This document shows, piece after piece, positions 11,784-26,100 of a DNA stretch of 64,000 nucleotides. Below the pieces are notes generated by a model. It was not told the DNA's origin. It saw nothing but the letters and a program-made list of their open reading frames with translations, and ran no database searches. Both the position numbers and the translations under genes were made by a program. Numbering within the stretch: position 1 is the first letter of the stretch; each line of letters opens with the position of its first letter. The DNA comes from Amyelois transitella (Eukaryota > Arthropoda > Insecta > Lepidoptera > Pyralidae). The stretch is from assembly GCF_032362555.1 (NCBI RefSeq), contig NC_083525.1, forward strand, positions 3,271,501 to 3,335,500, read 5' to 3'.

Positions 11784-14700
11784 TCACACATCGAAGTCGG
11801 CGCCGCCTTTCCCTGGTGGAGGCGTCATGAACGGTTCACTCCACATTCTTCTGAGATCACCCTACAAAAGATAATAATTTATTTGTATATTAATATATAA
11901 AAATTACTTTTCATACACCTGCATTTTATTTTCATATATCAGACTAGATTTATGTTAGCATCCTTACTGTACGTACAAGCGACATAAGTGCAAAGGCAGC
12001 AAAGTGAACTGTATCGAGATCTCTACGCCACAAATCGCCAGCCAATCACAGTACGGTCTGTTACGCCATCAGCCAATGACAGCGAGTGTACTAATTTGCG
12101 CAAGTAACATTTCCACTTATAGGAGTGTAAATACACCCTCCAACTCAACATCGTCTCCGGCGCGGTGGCCTGTAATAATACCAGCCTGGAGGAAGATCTT
12201 CCCTTTGGTTGGGGTCGAGCCTGAATCTACAGGTAACTGTACACTGACTGAGGTACAGTAAGGCACATAAGTTACCTCGACGTGACGTATGGTTTTCGGC
12301 ACTTTAGAATTCTCCATCTCTTTCCCACGTATGTCGTAAAAGGTGACTCAGGGATAGGCTAGTAAACTTGGGATTCCTTTTGTAGGCGATGGGCTAGCAA
12401 CCTGTCACTATTTGAATTTTTTTCCACCATTAAGCTATACAGCTGAACGTGGCCTTACCGAATTTTCAAGACTTGGCTCTGTTTACACAGACGTTTTATA
12501 TAGCCGTGACTATATGTACGTTACCTTGACGTAAGCCATAGTGAGCAGCGGCAGCAAGGTGAAGGGCACCAGGTACAGCAGCGCCGGCTGCGCCGCCTTG
12601 AACACCTCGGCCGACACCGTGGCCGTGAGCAGCCCCAGGAAGTAGCCCAGCAGCGAGCAGTGGAAGTACGTGAGCCGGGACCCCTGCATACATTATAGAA
12701 TGGAATAGATTTATTTTCAAAATTGGATACAAGGTATCACTTATTGACGTCACATCACTTTAATCTAATTATAACTACTACCGCTTCCAAAATATATCTA
12801 CTACAGTATACATTCAGTAAGCACTCTATTACCTTATTTTTAATACTAGCTGTAGCCGTGAATACCGAGGTTGTTTGTCAATGGGAAATTAATTGAATTT
12901 AGAATTGAAAATTTTATTTATTTCAAGTAACAATTAGTCATAAGTAGTGCTTATAGACTATATTTGTACAAATTTATGATCGTCTGTAAAAAAGAAAATA
13001 TTGTTAAAAATTATTGTTTCGATAAAGTAATGAAGTTTCGTTCCAAAGGTTCCACTGTTGTACATTTTACTTGCATAAAAGTTTAATAAATAAATTAAAA
13101 AATAAAATTTAAATAACTCACCATAGAGCGAGGGCCGGGAACTTGTCCCATTTGGCAGACCAGCGTGGCCTTCTTGTAGGCGTCGTAGCGCAGCACAAAG
13201 CAAAGCAGCAGACCTGGCATCACTATGTCGCCTAGACCTGGAATCAAAATACAGATTTGTTTAATGTTGAATTCTAGTGGTAACCTTAATTGACCAAGTT
13301 TAAAGGAAAGCTATTAATAGATTACTATTCTATTTAATTATTATTTTCGTTGAAGAGGAATAAAAATAATATTGACCGATTTAATGATAAGTTTTTTTGT
13401 TACTCATTTAATAACCGCCCTTTGTACAAATTTTTGTATTAATAAATAACGAAAATAAAAAGTCCGCAGGCTTTACAAAAAAGCTCATAAGAATACATAA
13501 AGATAGTATGGCAGTAGCGGATTTCACATACCCGAGAAAAAAATACGAAGCGACAACATAAAGCAAGAGTGAAAAGGCGGTTTCTAATGAAATCTCGGAA
13601 AGTAACATACTTAATGCCCCACAACAAGTGAACAAGTTGACCAGCCCCCGTAACATAAAACGCGCGACGCCGTTTTTATCGCCCGAAAAACCATCGCTGT
13701 CCCCATTCAAGACACAATAAAAACGCCATGCTATGTGACAGATCTTTCTGTCAAATGGAAAATGGTACGGTTTTTGAATCTGCAGTGGTATTTTTTTACA
13801 CTCACCCAGCATAGAAAAGTGTCCCTGCTGATGCATAGAAGGGAACACCAGCTTGGCGGGCAACGAGAGCTTGGGCGCGTCCCGCATGGCGCCGCCGAGC
13901 TGCAGCCGGCGCGCCACCACGTTCATCGGGTTCTCGGCCGGCCTGCCGGGCACATAACCAGATAATATACTATTCATAGGCCGCTATAGACATTGATGTT
14001 AGGTCAGCTAGCTACAATTTGAGAGCTTTAATTAAAGAGACGATTCTTATTATTTTTTATACATACATACATAAATATGGTCACGTGTATATCCCTTGCG
14101 GGGTAGACAGGGCCAACAGTCTTGAAAAAACTGAATGACCACATTCAGCTATTTGGCTTAACGATAGAATTGAGATTCAATTAGTGACAGGTTGCTGGTC
14201 CATCGCCTAAAAAAGAGTCCCAAGTTGTAAGCCTATCCCTTAGTCGCCCTTTACAACATTCATGGGAAACAGATGGACTGGGTCTATTCTTTTTTGTATT
14301 GGTGCCGGTAACCACACGGCACTGTTGTTGTTTTTTATCAATAGTGAAGATTAGATGTAATATGACAAAAAGGGTAAAAAAAATATAGGCCCCAGGAACT
14401 AACCTTGTGGCAACCTTGACCATCACGTTGGTGGTGAAGATGTAGGACGAGAAGAACACCCAGAACACGTCGTAGAGCAGCAGACCGGTGAGCAACAACG
14501 TGGACACTTTCAGAGAAGGCAGTCGGATCAACGCGATGAATGTCACGCATAGCCCCATGCCCATGGCTGGAACAGAAACATTGATTTTAATCTGTGGTTT
14601 GTGCAAATGTTTACATATCCCAACGCACATTCATTATCTACTAGATGGTAGGAAGAACCATACTAACCAGTTGCAAAGTCTACTTTTGCTTCATCCATCT

Positions 14701-17700
14701 TCAATCTTCTCATACAAGCTTGTCAGATTAGGATATTATATTGTTCAGACCCGACTTTTCCTCAAAACGTTTCCGATTAGGTTAATCGAGACCTTCCCAT
14801 CCGCTTCGTGTTGTGGTAGTCGAGTTCTTCCAGCTTCCTACAACGCGCATCAGAATAACTTTGCCGCCTAGAAGTCTACAAACCGCCTTCTGAGACATAA
14901 TCATCTCTAAGCCTGCGTCACCGCTATTTGTATCGACACCTGTTACTACCCACGACGCCACTACACAGTAAACCTACAAGATTGTCGACAGAGTGACCTT
15001 GGGTGGGGCTTGTCCCGAGTGTTTTGGCTAGATTTGGTCGGCTGCAACACGATTGCAAACCAACCATCTCGAAAGCGGTCGACACGGCACGGCCAAGGAC
15101 GTCTGAAGGTCGAACACAATCTTGTGGGGCAGAGATGTCTACACGGTCCAGTCAGTGACGATTGCGGGCAGCCGTGTTAACTGTGTACAATTACCGTCCA
15201 TGAGCAGCCAGTGGCCGGTGAGCACCCACACGGCGACGATGCCGGCGGCCAGCAGCGCGGCGGCCAGCTCGGGCGCGCTGTAGCGGCCGCACACGGCGCC
15301 GCGCCCCACGCCCGCGCTGCCCGCCACGTACTGGCACAGCGGCGTCAGCAGGAACGCCAGCGCCGCGCACGCTATTACTGCGGACGGAATTGTTTGTGAA
15401 CAATACGCAATAATAATACTCGGAGTGGGAAGACTTAGACGAACGTATCTTGATCAAAGATCGTGGCAAGTGGAAAGAGGTAGTCTCTGCCTACCCCTCC
15501 GGGAAAGAGGCGTGATTTTATGTATGTATATTCAATTACAAATTTAAAATATGTATGAAAATTAACTTTGAAACTAAATTCTATCAATATTTAACTTCGT
15601 GTTATGTTGCTACTCTTGTTACTTACTACTAGACTACTCGAATTACCGTGTTCATTATGAATGCATGTAAGTGGAAGAGGTGGGTACAGTTGGGGAACAG
15701 AAACGTGGGGGAGAGAATCTAGAAAACCATATCTTGGCCGATCGCATAATAAACATTTCGCGAAAGGTGTGGTAGGTATATTGACCATTCATGGATGGAT
15801 GGAAAGGTGCGAGGGAATTCAGATGACGATTATAATATACATAATTATTGTATTTTCCTTATTCATATTTTCTGGAGAAGTCCAGGATATGAGACCACAA
15901 TGCTGGAGTGGGCAAGTCGGATATCTATACGAGGAAACATCGATTTTAAAATACCTTATGGTTGTTTATGAAACAAATTTATTTTCAAATTCAATACTAT
16001 CAATATATGATAAACAGTAGCAGCTACTTACTGGCAGTACATATCGCGACGAGGGTCTGCATGGAGTCGAAGAAGAAAAACATGACCAGTAGCGCCACCG
16101 ACGAACCCAGGGGGAAACACAACGCCTGCATCGTGTTTAGGGTTTGAACGTCTGAAAGAAAACAAAATATTTATTTATTTGAAACTTTATTGCACAAAAA
16201 AATTTACAAACGGCGGACTTAATGCAGAGATCGTGGCAAGTGGAAAGAGGTAGTCTCTGTCTACCCCTCCGGGAAAGAGGCGTGATTTTATGTATGTATG
16301 TATGTAAATACATTCATAAGAATCCAAAAAAGCTAAATAACATTGCCTTTATCTTCTTCGTCCTCCTGGCTTTAGTCCCCGGTTGCATCGTCATCACCCG
16401 GAAGAGCCCGGGGTATGACTTCGACCTTGGATCCTGGATTGGGTGAGTCAAATTAACCACGAAGCGACACCCAATTGACCTCCGCAACCTTTGCAGGTAA
16501 ACCTAACCCGTATTGGATCCAGATCACATCCAGTTGCCTGTGTGTCCGGTTTCCTCACGATGTTTTCCTCGTTCACATTTAGTTTTATCGTAAGATCATC
16601 GGTTGGTACTCGGTAAGGTATAACTTGTCGTGGGATTTGAACCCAAACCAATTCGGCCACTGACTTGTGTAATGTTCATCCTCCCGGCGTACGTCCCGGT
16701 AGGTCTCTGGGAAAGACCCTGGATTGGGTAAATCAGTTTTTAGACCAAACGACTCCCATCTGGCCTCCATTCTGTCGGACCAGCATTGGAACTTACAAAC
16801 TTTTCCTTTTTTAACATTTACTAGACCAAACAGCCAGAACGCTTTCACCCTCAGCCATAAACAATGTATTTTGTACAGTGTTTTTTCCCCGCCGCTAATT
16901 AGCTACGATCAATACAATATTTCACCCACAGAGAAAACAGCTGTGTCTATAGACAATAACAAACACAAAACCTGGCGAAAACACGAGGGTCACGGATATT
17001 GACTAAATTAAATTTCCCTATTCATAAAAAAATACTGTTTGAATAGCATTTACATGGTAATTCATTGTATGTTTCGCAGTGGTGTGTTACGTAATAGGTA
17101 CAGAAATTATGCTTTTAATTTATTACTTAAAGTATTTAAAGAGAGACCTAGACGAACGTATCTTGATCAAATTAAGGACGTCCTGGTAAAGGGTCAGGTC
17201 AACAGTACCCGAAACCGCCGAGCTTGCATGAAGAGAGTTATGAATGTGGATGAAGCGAAGGAAGTATGCAGAGATCGTGGCAAGTGGAAAGAGGTAGTCT
17301 CTGCCTACCCCTCCGGGAAAGAGGCGTGATTTTATGTATGTATGTTTGTATGTATTTAAAGAGATATGGCGCAGGCGACGTCATTGGCCAAGAATTGAGT
17401 TGCTTGGTTTCCTTGATAGAAACTTATAAACAAACCGTCTTCCACCTGTCGTTGTTCCCGGTTACGACCTCACCTCTGCGTAGAGAAGGCCGGAGCGCCT
17501 TTGACCATGATCCAAGATTGGGTAAATCAAGTTTCAACAATGACCTCGGCTGACCTCAACAACCTTTACAGGGAAACCTAACTGGATCATGGTAACTTGC
17601 ACTAGATGAATGTTCCTCTAAATATATGAATGTAGACAAACCATACTTCTGTAAATAAATGTTTGTAAATATGTATGACAAAACCAAGTCAATACGACTA

Positions 17701-20700
17701 TTGCTTGCATTGTCATCCAATTTTCTATGATGCATTAATTTTAAAGTGTAAAGCTTATACACGACACGACGCAAATAAATTTCTGGTCATTTCAACATAA
17801 AACAATTAAAAGGCTTTAAAATAATCGTTATATGTAATAAAAAATAATCATTTTTATGTGCCTGTTATAGTTGATCACGATTGAAACATTATTTAGAAAC
17901 GCGAGGTTTTTGAATGCTTTCACGAAGAGTTTATTATGCCTATAAATCATTGTAAGCACAAAATATTAATATATCTACATATACTAATAAAATAAAAAAT
18001 TTTGTTTGTGTGAGCGCGCTAATCTCTTGAAATTTTATATCTCCATTATATTCAGATTTTAAATTTCATGTTAAGATTGCAAATAATTCTTATGAAAAAA
18101 TTACTAAAAACTTTTGCTTGAATAATTCCCAAAGGTTTGTGTCAGGCAGCGCTCGCTCGACCATCGGAAATACGCTCTAATGAGATTCAAAGCTCTATGT
18201 CCGCTTTAGAAAAAATATGCAGGTTAATCAAACTAAGAAGATTACTGTTTAATTTTGATTAAAAAACCTACGGTTTTCATGTCTACATTACGGTTTTCAT
18301 GTCTACAATGTCCTTGCGCCATCTTTACCAAACATATGTATGCATTGACAATAATTTCTCAGCAATAACCTCGCGATCATTGACAGAGTTTTTATAAATC
18401 TCTAAGTTGTGAATAGAACAATGGATGGCATTACATATTCTCCAAGTTTTTATTGGAATAGTAAGAAGACGCCCACTTCGCTAAAGGCATACTGTCGCCT
18501 CGTTGATAAAACCTACAAAGATGAATTGTTGTTATAAAGTTTCGAGAAATTAACATGTTATTTTTAAACAGTCATGTTGTTCGTTTGCATTGTGAAGTTA
18601 TATAGGTAGATTACACCACACGGTTAAACATCCATTATTATTATAATTTTAAATGAGTTTTATCCTTGTTGCGTTTAATTTTCTTTGAATTAAACTCATC
18701 ATTATTATAATAAAAACATTGCGTTGGTCGGTATTGGTTCTATTTTTGTACTAAGCAAAACATATTTTTAATTGTGTTTTGTTTTAAAAGTTAGGTATTT
18801 ATGGAAACAAATAAACAATATTTAAACAGAAAACACAGCTAACTTTACAAAACTAATAATACTAAAGGTCTACTAATATATAATTAAAATAACAAAACGA
18901 ATGCTATTTCTATGATGTAACATCAGAACGGGATAGATATGGCGGAACTGTACAGGTGCCTTGTTGACTTTGGAACCCTTAAATGGCAGTAAATGCTGAA
19001 ATCAATTAAAGCCTGTCTTCAAATAGTGATATCAGATAGTGCTTGGCGTATCAAGTTACATGGCCCTGTAAATTAAATAAGGCTTCCTCACAGCTCGCTG
19101 AACGCCTATATGGAGATAGGTAGAGTGATTGAATCTAATGGCTAAAATAAAGCGTACGTACTGAAAGGTAAAAGCTCTATGTAACATTTGAAGAAATATT
19201 TTTTTGTCATTGGTCAGATTTGATTAGACTTCACCTCAGGACTTCGCACCGTCTCAGCAGGACGACTGACAAAATCTCAAGTTCAAAGTGCTATCTTGCG
19301 GGAGAATTCATCGCAAACACTCTCATAATTAAAAAAAAAATAGCTATTGTTAACGCAAAACAACGGGAACAGTACTTTTTCCCAGGAATTAAAATAGCCA
19401 GTTGCCAGCCCAGAATGCTAAATTATAAAGGTACCAAGATTCATCGTATCCCAACTCGTAGACGTTGCGCGATGCTTGAATTTACAGACAGAGAAAAAAA
19501 AACATTTTATATTCATATCGATCTAATAAAACCCACTGATAACACTCACTGCTGTTAGTGCAGGATGCCGTGACCGGTTTTCCGTTCCCGCCCAGCAGCG
19601 TCGCCTCCCGCTCTCTCTCCGCCCGCTCGCGAGCCTCGCGCTCCATGTTGAGTGAGCGGAAGCTGCCGTACACTATCAGCAGCATGGAGATCAGACACGC
19701 TGAAACCCTGCCAACAAAAATTTCTTTTCATTCACTTTATACGATTGCATTCTTATAAAACATGTCGCACTTGCTGTGAACGTCCTCACAGTTGATCTCC
19801 AGCTCAATCTAGTAATAATTTATTTATTTATTTTCATTTAAAATCTTAAACTGATGGACTAAACTGCGAAACATGCCCATCTAACACGATAATCGTTTTA
19901 AATTTATACTAATTTATATTTTTCTCTCGCTTCTTAACACGTAGTACCTATATACACGTACAATGTAGTTATACATATATCTAGTTTTGCACCTAGGTAT
20001 TTATTTTGGCAATCGTCTGTGCCGGTGATAAACGCACAAGAAGGTCATGCAAACAAACTAAATATAACCAGGCTCTCTCAGGTAATCAATCGCGAGACAG
20101 ATTTTTTTTATATATTCATACTGTGGTATATGTCCTGTACAAGCCTTCCCTGGGAATGACCCAGGATACTGACTTACTGATTGACTGACCAATCGACGGA
20201 CAGCCCTAATCTATGCCTATCAGCATTGTTAGCGTGACGCGAGCGAAGCCGCGGGCGTATTCTAGTGTGTAAAATAAACAATAGATATTTAATCAACTAA
20301 AAACTGAAATAGTATCTTCTGTTACCGAGCACGTTTCAACAATAGACCCTCAGGCTCCAGCACATTGTCTGAGATGATTAACGTACTAATTGGAGCGCCT
20401 GGCGTCGAGCGTCTGGTCACTCATTAGCGGGTCATTCTGGCGATATTTATTGACTCGTCTTGACCTGGTGTTATTTGATAACTTTATTGCAACGAGAGGG
20501 TGCTAATTTTATATAAACTTTGGCTTTCATTCTCCCAATACTGGTTTCCATTTGAAAGATTACACATTTGCAAGAAATCTACACCGACTACTTAATAATC
20601 TTGTCTCCATTAGGAAGAATAAGAATCAAAAAGTTAAATTTTATCAGCGCAGTGCATACAAAGCAGGTATGTATTGCCACTTGGATTAACTGCATTTGGT

Positions 20701-23139
20701 GTAGCCTCCATGAGGTCCTTTCCACAATAGCAAATAATTCCTGCGTACTATTCTATTGACCGGTAAAATGTTGGGATTTCTTTTATTAAATTTATGTATT
20801 CAGAGTCACTTGCGCACATAAAAAACAGTTTAGATAATCCCTAACTTGGTTAGTAGCTGAAACTCCTTAAGCCCATATTCGACCAAATGCCCCGAGAGTG
20901 TTCCCATATTAATAGTCTGTACATAATAGATTTAGGCAGAGACGAACTTTAATCGACTTTATGAATTAATTAACTTCATTTCACTAAGGATGCGGGTGTT
21001 GACTCCTACACACAATTATGGCTCCCCTCTAGCACTTCTTTAAGGGGGGTTGCAGAGTGTATAAACGGAACCGCTTCCGCTAATTGCTCTGTATCTTATC
21101 ACACATCGTCACCTTCACATAGAGCTTATCCTTTATCCTTTACAGGATCAACAGAGCTAGCCAGTCTCAGGAATACTGAAAGCAATGTTTAGCTGCACGA
21201 TTTAATGATAAAATTGAGGTTCTAATAGTAACTTAAACATAGGTATTGGAAGATTATGTAAATGATTAATATTGAATACAGAGATAAATAAAAAAAATTG
21301 GGGCTTTCATAATTTTCCAAATAATAAACTTATTGCAAAGACCACAAGGGGTATATTATACCACGAGGACAACATTACGGCATAGAATACCTATTAGAGA
21401 TATTAACGCAGTAAAACAAAATTTACTTGCGCAAAGTGATTGACTTCATCTTGAAAACTGCAAATGAAAGTTAAAACTAACAGAACCTTCACCTCGCGAA
21501 GTGAAACTACCAATTGGTATTTTTTTTCAGCCTATCAAATTGTGCGACAATAAGTGACTGCTTTTCTTTACCGATTGGATTGTAACATTTATAGTAAAAA
21601 AACATGCGACATGGAGAAAGTGAAATGAAGTTTATTTTTCTGGCATTCATCAATCTTAAAATTTTAATCCTATACAAAATTAATTTAAGTATCTAATATG
21701 GTTAGCTATTTGACCATGTCTTCTATTTTTGATACACTAGTGCATTCTAAATCTAGTATATCAAAATAGTTGTAATATTAATTTATGCATATACAATGAT
21801 AACAAAATGTAATAAAATTCATCCCTCCTTTTCTCCGCTCTACACTGGACGTACACCTACTGACAGCTAAAGCTCCATTACCTGACAGTATGGTAATACT
21901 GTCGAAATATCGCCGAGTCTTAAACAATAATAACGTCGGTTCCTAAATATATCCGGCCCACCATTAATTTACCAGCTAATTGCAATTTGAAAATTCGACA
22001 CGTTGTTATTGAAATGACTGTTTCCCACTTCAATGATTATAACTGTACATTAAGCATAAAGTCAGAAAAATGAACATTTATTATATAAAAAAATACATAC
22101 AGAGCGTATGAAACTGTTTTCCGACGGTTGTTTGGGCTAAGAATGGTACGACGACTCGAAGATTTATCTTTGAATAATTCGCCGACAGGAAAGAAATTCT
22201 ATCAATGAGTGGTTCGTATACGAAATTCCTGTCGGCTGAACGCACGAGGACGAAAAATTATGCTGTCGATCGAACTCGAACTGTACCTAGACCAAAAAGC
22301 CTTTAAGGCCCAGGAATTTCAAACTCCCAACTGAAGAAACCGGCTAGATCGATTTCATTCCTTAATTCTCCTCTATTCCTCCTGGCGTTAATGCCGGTCA
22401 CATCCTCACCTCTCTGGAAAGCAGCCCGGGATGCGCTTATTGACTATGATCCTGGGTTGGGTAAGTTTTTACACGAAGCAACGCCCGTGTGACCTCAGCA
22501 ACCTCTACCCCATACTGAATCATGGTGTTACATTAGTATTATCAGACTTCTCTTTGTTCTTCATCATCTCCACTAAACAGACAGTGCGGCACACGGGTAA
22601 AACCAGTATTGAATCAGCATGAGTACAAATAACTTATTCTTAATTGTAAATAACAACAGTAACGTTTAATTACAAACAATATTTACGGAAAACAATGAGA
22701 CATTTAATTTAATACTGTTGCATTTTGTGTCATTTAGTCTGCGGCTGGGCGATCTTTCCTCTTTTTAAGCGTTCAAAATAAAAACTCAAGTCAATAATGT
22801 TGTTGGTTTTATTTGTTTTCTCTTTTGCAGGTTACTTACAAATTTTGATATAAGTAGGCATTAGTGTTGCTATAATATAAAAAGTCATACAAATACACAT
22901 ATTGTGCAAAGTTATGCATAAAGACAAGGATCCTGGTAATAGACGGTCCTAAGGCTCGTCTCCAGAGAGGTAACATGCAACCCTGACTTAAACCAGGAGG
23001 ATGACACAGAAAACACCATTAAAACTTATAACATGCTTTTATGGAAAACAAAAGAAAAATATACTCACTTGGAAGAGTCCATAATTGAGTAGGCCCACTT
23101 GTACTCCTGGTACTCCATGTTGGCCCCGACTTGCGCCAT
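11784..23139 (-). CDS. SPPL3: Signal peptide peptidase-like 3 (intramembrane aspartyl protease)
   Basis: GxGD-type aspartyl protease of the Golgi membrane. In mammals SPPL3 cleaves type II membrane glycosyltransferases and so tunes glycosylation. Nine coding exons, minus strand: 23069-23139, 19550-19707, 16032-16151, 15195-15377, 14404-14566, 13806-13942, 13122-13237, 12525-12683, 11784-11861. They sum to 1185 bases, 394 residues plus TGA (human protein 385). All junctions have GT/AG and keep frame. The catalytic motifs are present: YD at residues 209-210 ([10 protein letters not shown]), GLGD at 278-281 (GLGDIVMPG), and PAL at 349-351 ([14 protein letters not shown]). Other conserved blocks are [27 protein letters not shown] and [12 protein letters not shown] strongly charged Arg/Glu stretch ([14 protein letters not shown]) follows the first membrane segment. 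Introns hold SINE and LINE pieces. The 5' UTR is not resolved. Confidence 0.96.
12320..12500 (-). repeat. SINE-like repeat, family A, inverted
   Basis: Reverse orientation, in the SPPL3 last intron, ending about 25 bases from the exon edge at 12525. Shows TATGTCGTAAAAGGTGACTC and GATGGGCTAGCAACCTGTCA. Confidence 0.7.
14050..14335 (+). repeat. SINE-like repeat, family A, near full length
   Basis: Starts at (CATA)n, runs through GCGGGGTAGACAGGGCCAAC and GTGACAGGTTGCTGGTCCAT to CTTTTTTGTATTGGTGCCGG and ACCACACGGCAC. This shows the full unit of roughly 280 bp. In an SPPL3 intron. Confidence 0.75.
16325..16860 (+). repeat. SINE-like repeat, family B (two adjoining partial copies)
   Basis: Typified by TCCTCCTGGCTTTAGTCCCC, GGTTGCATCGTCATCACC, CCTTGGATCCTGGATTGGGT, ACCTCCGCAACCTTTGCAGG and GTTTCCTCACGATGTTTTCC. 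Other copies of the family lie at about 17450-17600, 22370-22620, 30545-30680, 31300-31660, 48400-48530 (inverted), 22915-23010 (inverted) and 53750-53870 (inverted). In an SPPL3 intron. Confidence 0.65.
17130..17350 (+). mobile_element. 3' end of a non-LTR retrotransposon (LINE) reading frame
   Basis: Encodes [19 protein letters not shown], then ARG-rich stretch and [19 protein letters not shown] before the stop, followed by TATGTATG. These are C-terminal residues of a LINE reverse transcriptase polyprotein; the rest is missing. Shorter pieces of the same end lie at 15440-15530, 16225-16310, 31775-31885 and 48205-48260. Confidence 0.65.
22370..22620 (+). repeat. SINE-like repeat, family B
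   Basis: In SPPL3 intron 1. Shows TCCTCCTGGCGTTAATGCCG, TGATCCTGGGTTGGGTAAG and GTGACCTCAGCAACCTCTAC; diverged toward the 3' end. Confidence 0.6.
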
Positions 23140-26100
23140 CTTGAGACCACGTGATCAACCGCGCCAGTTGGTGGCCGCCTCCCAAGAGGACCCAAGGACC
23201 GGGAGTGTTGAGCACTCTATAAATTTTTTGTTTCATTAAAATCACGATGACAATATTTAATAGGTTACCTTGTCTCATAAATCACATTGGACAAATTAAT
23301 TATATTTATTTAATGTATTTTACTACAATATTTAAATAAAGAAAACTCAAAATGCAAAATTTTCATTTTTCCAAAAATATTCAGTTCCATATGCAAGAAT
23401 TCCATCCTGATAAAATTCAAGCTTCATCCATTTAGATTATTAAATAACACAAAAGAGTACAAGTTACTCAATAACACCACTGTCAACAAAAAGGATTTAT
23501 AATAATTTTAATGGGCTCATCTCACTCAGGCCATTAATTTTCTACTGTAAATCAAACTTGTCATTAACACATAAATTTTTATTTAAGAATTATTAATAAT
23601 ACTTTGATAGCAATTACTTCACCATAAAAAAATAATGAAGAAAACTCTATGTTGAAATGTAAAATCCCTATGTTGAGTCAACCTGTACTTCACTAATGGC
23701 AGATGTATGCAACTGTGCATAGCGCAGCTGATATTAAGACTACATCAACAATTACAGTTCATCTCATAACATTAGTAAGTCATGCAAATTTAATAACATT
23801 GAGTGTTGTCAAATTATGATACCTTGTGAAATTCTACTGCAAATGGTCACACATAACATATAAATGAAAAAATATCTAAGAAAGAATATTAAATTGTTCA
23901 TCTTAGGACGTCACCAATTATTTTTTGTTATAAATTCATTCTTTAATTTAAATAGAAGATAAGTTAATTTGTCCACATTCACACAAATTGGTATAAAATG
24001 GCCCCTTTTCCGGGGCTCACACTGGTATGGCAGGACCAAGGTCCCATACAGACCTCAAACACTATGGGTTGCAACTGGGACTAACACCAGGAAAATGCTG
24101 ATAAATGTTACACAATAAGGATACTTGTTTTTATTTACTTGCATATGCCCACTTAACAGGTTTAGCTAATTGTACAGGAAATAATGTGCTTGTGACTTCA
24201 AGTTGAAACAAAAATAACAATTACTTGATAATGTATTAAATACAACTTCTCTTACACTACAGTGAAACTCTACAGAAGTTTTTAAGATAGAATTATATTT
24301 TTGCTGCAGGCCTTGTAACCTCAATTGATAACAATGTAGTTAGTACAGTCAACAAAAATAGTATGCTATCGTAAATAAGTATATGATTGTTCATTTCTTA
24401 TTCTTTCTCTCTATTGTGTCCATCCATGCTAAAATTATCAATGTGAAAGTGTATTTGTTCGTAGATCATTCTCATGTCAAAACCACTGAACTCATCTTCA
24501 TGAAATTTTGCACATATATGTGGAGTATAGAGAAGCACAATGGTACATACAGACACGAGCTGCTGGCTAAAATTTGTTTTACATATTTTTGGTAATCATT
24601 TTCAATGTGTTTATAACTGGTCTGCAATTGATATCAATTGATTGATGACAATTTATTTTAGTTAAATTTGTTATTCTAAGCAAAAGATTTATTCTATTTG
24701 TAAATATTTTCTTTGTGTAAAAAAAGCAGACTTAGTCATTACATTTCTGTTAAAGGAAGGAAAGAATTGTACAATAAGGCAATAAAATACCTACTTCTAA
24801 TTAAGTAACAATCCTGATAAGGGATAAGAGGTCAATACTCACTCTGATAATTTAACTGCCACTTTAAGTGATTACATACTCCAATAAATTTGATGTTTTT
24901 GATAATGCAGAATTATCTCAACTAAAATCTGATGCTTGGGCCTGATTTTATTTATATCAACATTGAGTAAAGAATAAAGTTAAAGGATATAGGTGCAATA
25001 AAATGTGTTCAAAATAGAAACCTGAAATGACAGGAATTATTGTAACTTAACTTTTAATTATGTGGATACTCTAAGGCCCTCCCTCATAAATTTAAAAAAT
25101 AAATAAATACTTATTCAGAGTCTATTTCAATAAATGTATTGTCAATGTTAATTTTCTAGTAAAGCCATTAAACTTTAAGAGAGAATCAAAAACAAAGTTC
25201 AAAATAAGTAGAGCACGAAAATAGTGAAGACAATAAAGTGAAAGGGTACCGATATGGACACATTGTCGGACTGAAAATAACTGCGGAAGGAGCTCAAAAC
25301 ATGCATCTTTTATATGAAACAATAATGAACTTCACTTGTATTTCATATAATCTCAATAATTCATTGCAGAAAGCGTAAAAATACGAATACCAAACAAGCA
25401 AATAATTGTTTTTTTTAATTATCTACTTACCAATTACAAGGACTGTTCCAATTATCACAATATGATTAATCTTACGATTCCATGCTTAATAATAAAAGTT
25501 AAAAGTAAACCATTCAGAATACATTGGATTAATTGATTTACACAACTTATTTACGAGAAAACACCTCTATCTTACGCTCTATCGACAGCCATACTGTCAT
25601 GACATAGTGTCATTCAAACTTATTAACTTCTATTTACACCAACTTAGTGGCGAGTAGCTATAGGTACAGAGGGAAAAGGAAATATAATTAATTTGTCTTG
25701 TTTGTTTTTACTATTTGGAATTTATCATCTATTAAATAAACTTAATTTTTTAAATCAGTATTTTAGAAAAGGATAATTAAATAATTACAGATAACAACAA
25801 TTTCAAAAGACACTAAATGCCGCCAGTCTTATGTTAGCACTCAAAGAACATAGGACTACTTAATTTCTTCTTTTTCATGAATGTCGTATAAGACAACTAA
25901 GGGACTGGGCACATTCATAAAATGCAGTTTTCATTGATCCGTGAAACTGACTTACATAATTCAGGAACATGGCCCAGACGCAGCCCACAGGTATTAATAT
26001 ATAAGAGCACCCCGGGCGCAGATGTAAAGAGTAAAGATGAAGAAAAGAGTGCATGACAGATGTTGCAAGTTAAGATTCTTGAGTCTAAACTGCCTAAACT

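Noticed and set aside
13408-13977. 189-codon minus-strand frame as a separate gene
   Set aside because: It is SPPL3 exon 13806-13942 read through into both flanking introns; the family sequence stops exactly at the GT and AG sites.
18269-18308. 20-bp tandem duplication (TACGGTTTTCATGTCTACAT twice)
   Set aside because: Only two copies in an intron; probably simple replication slippage.
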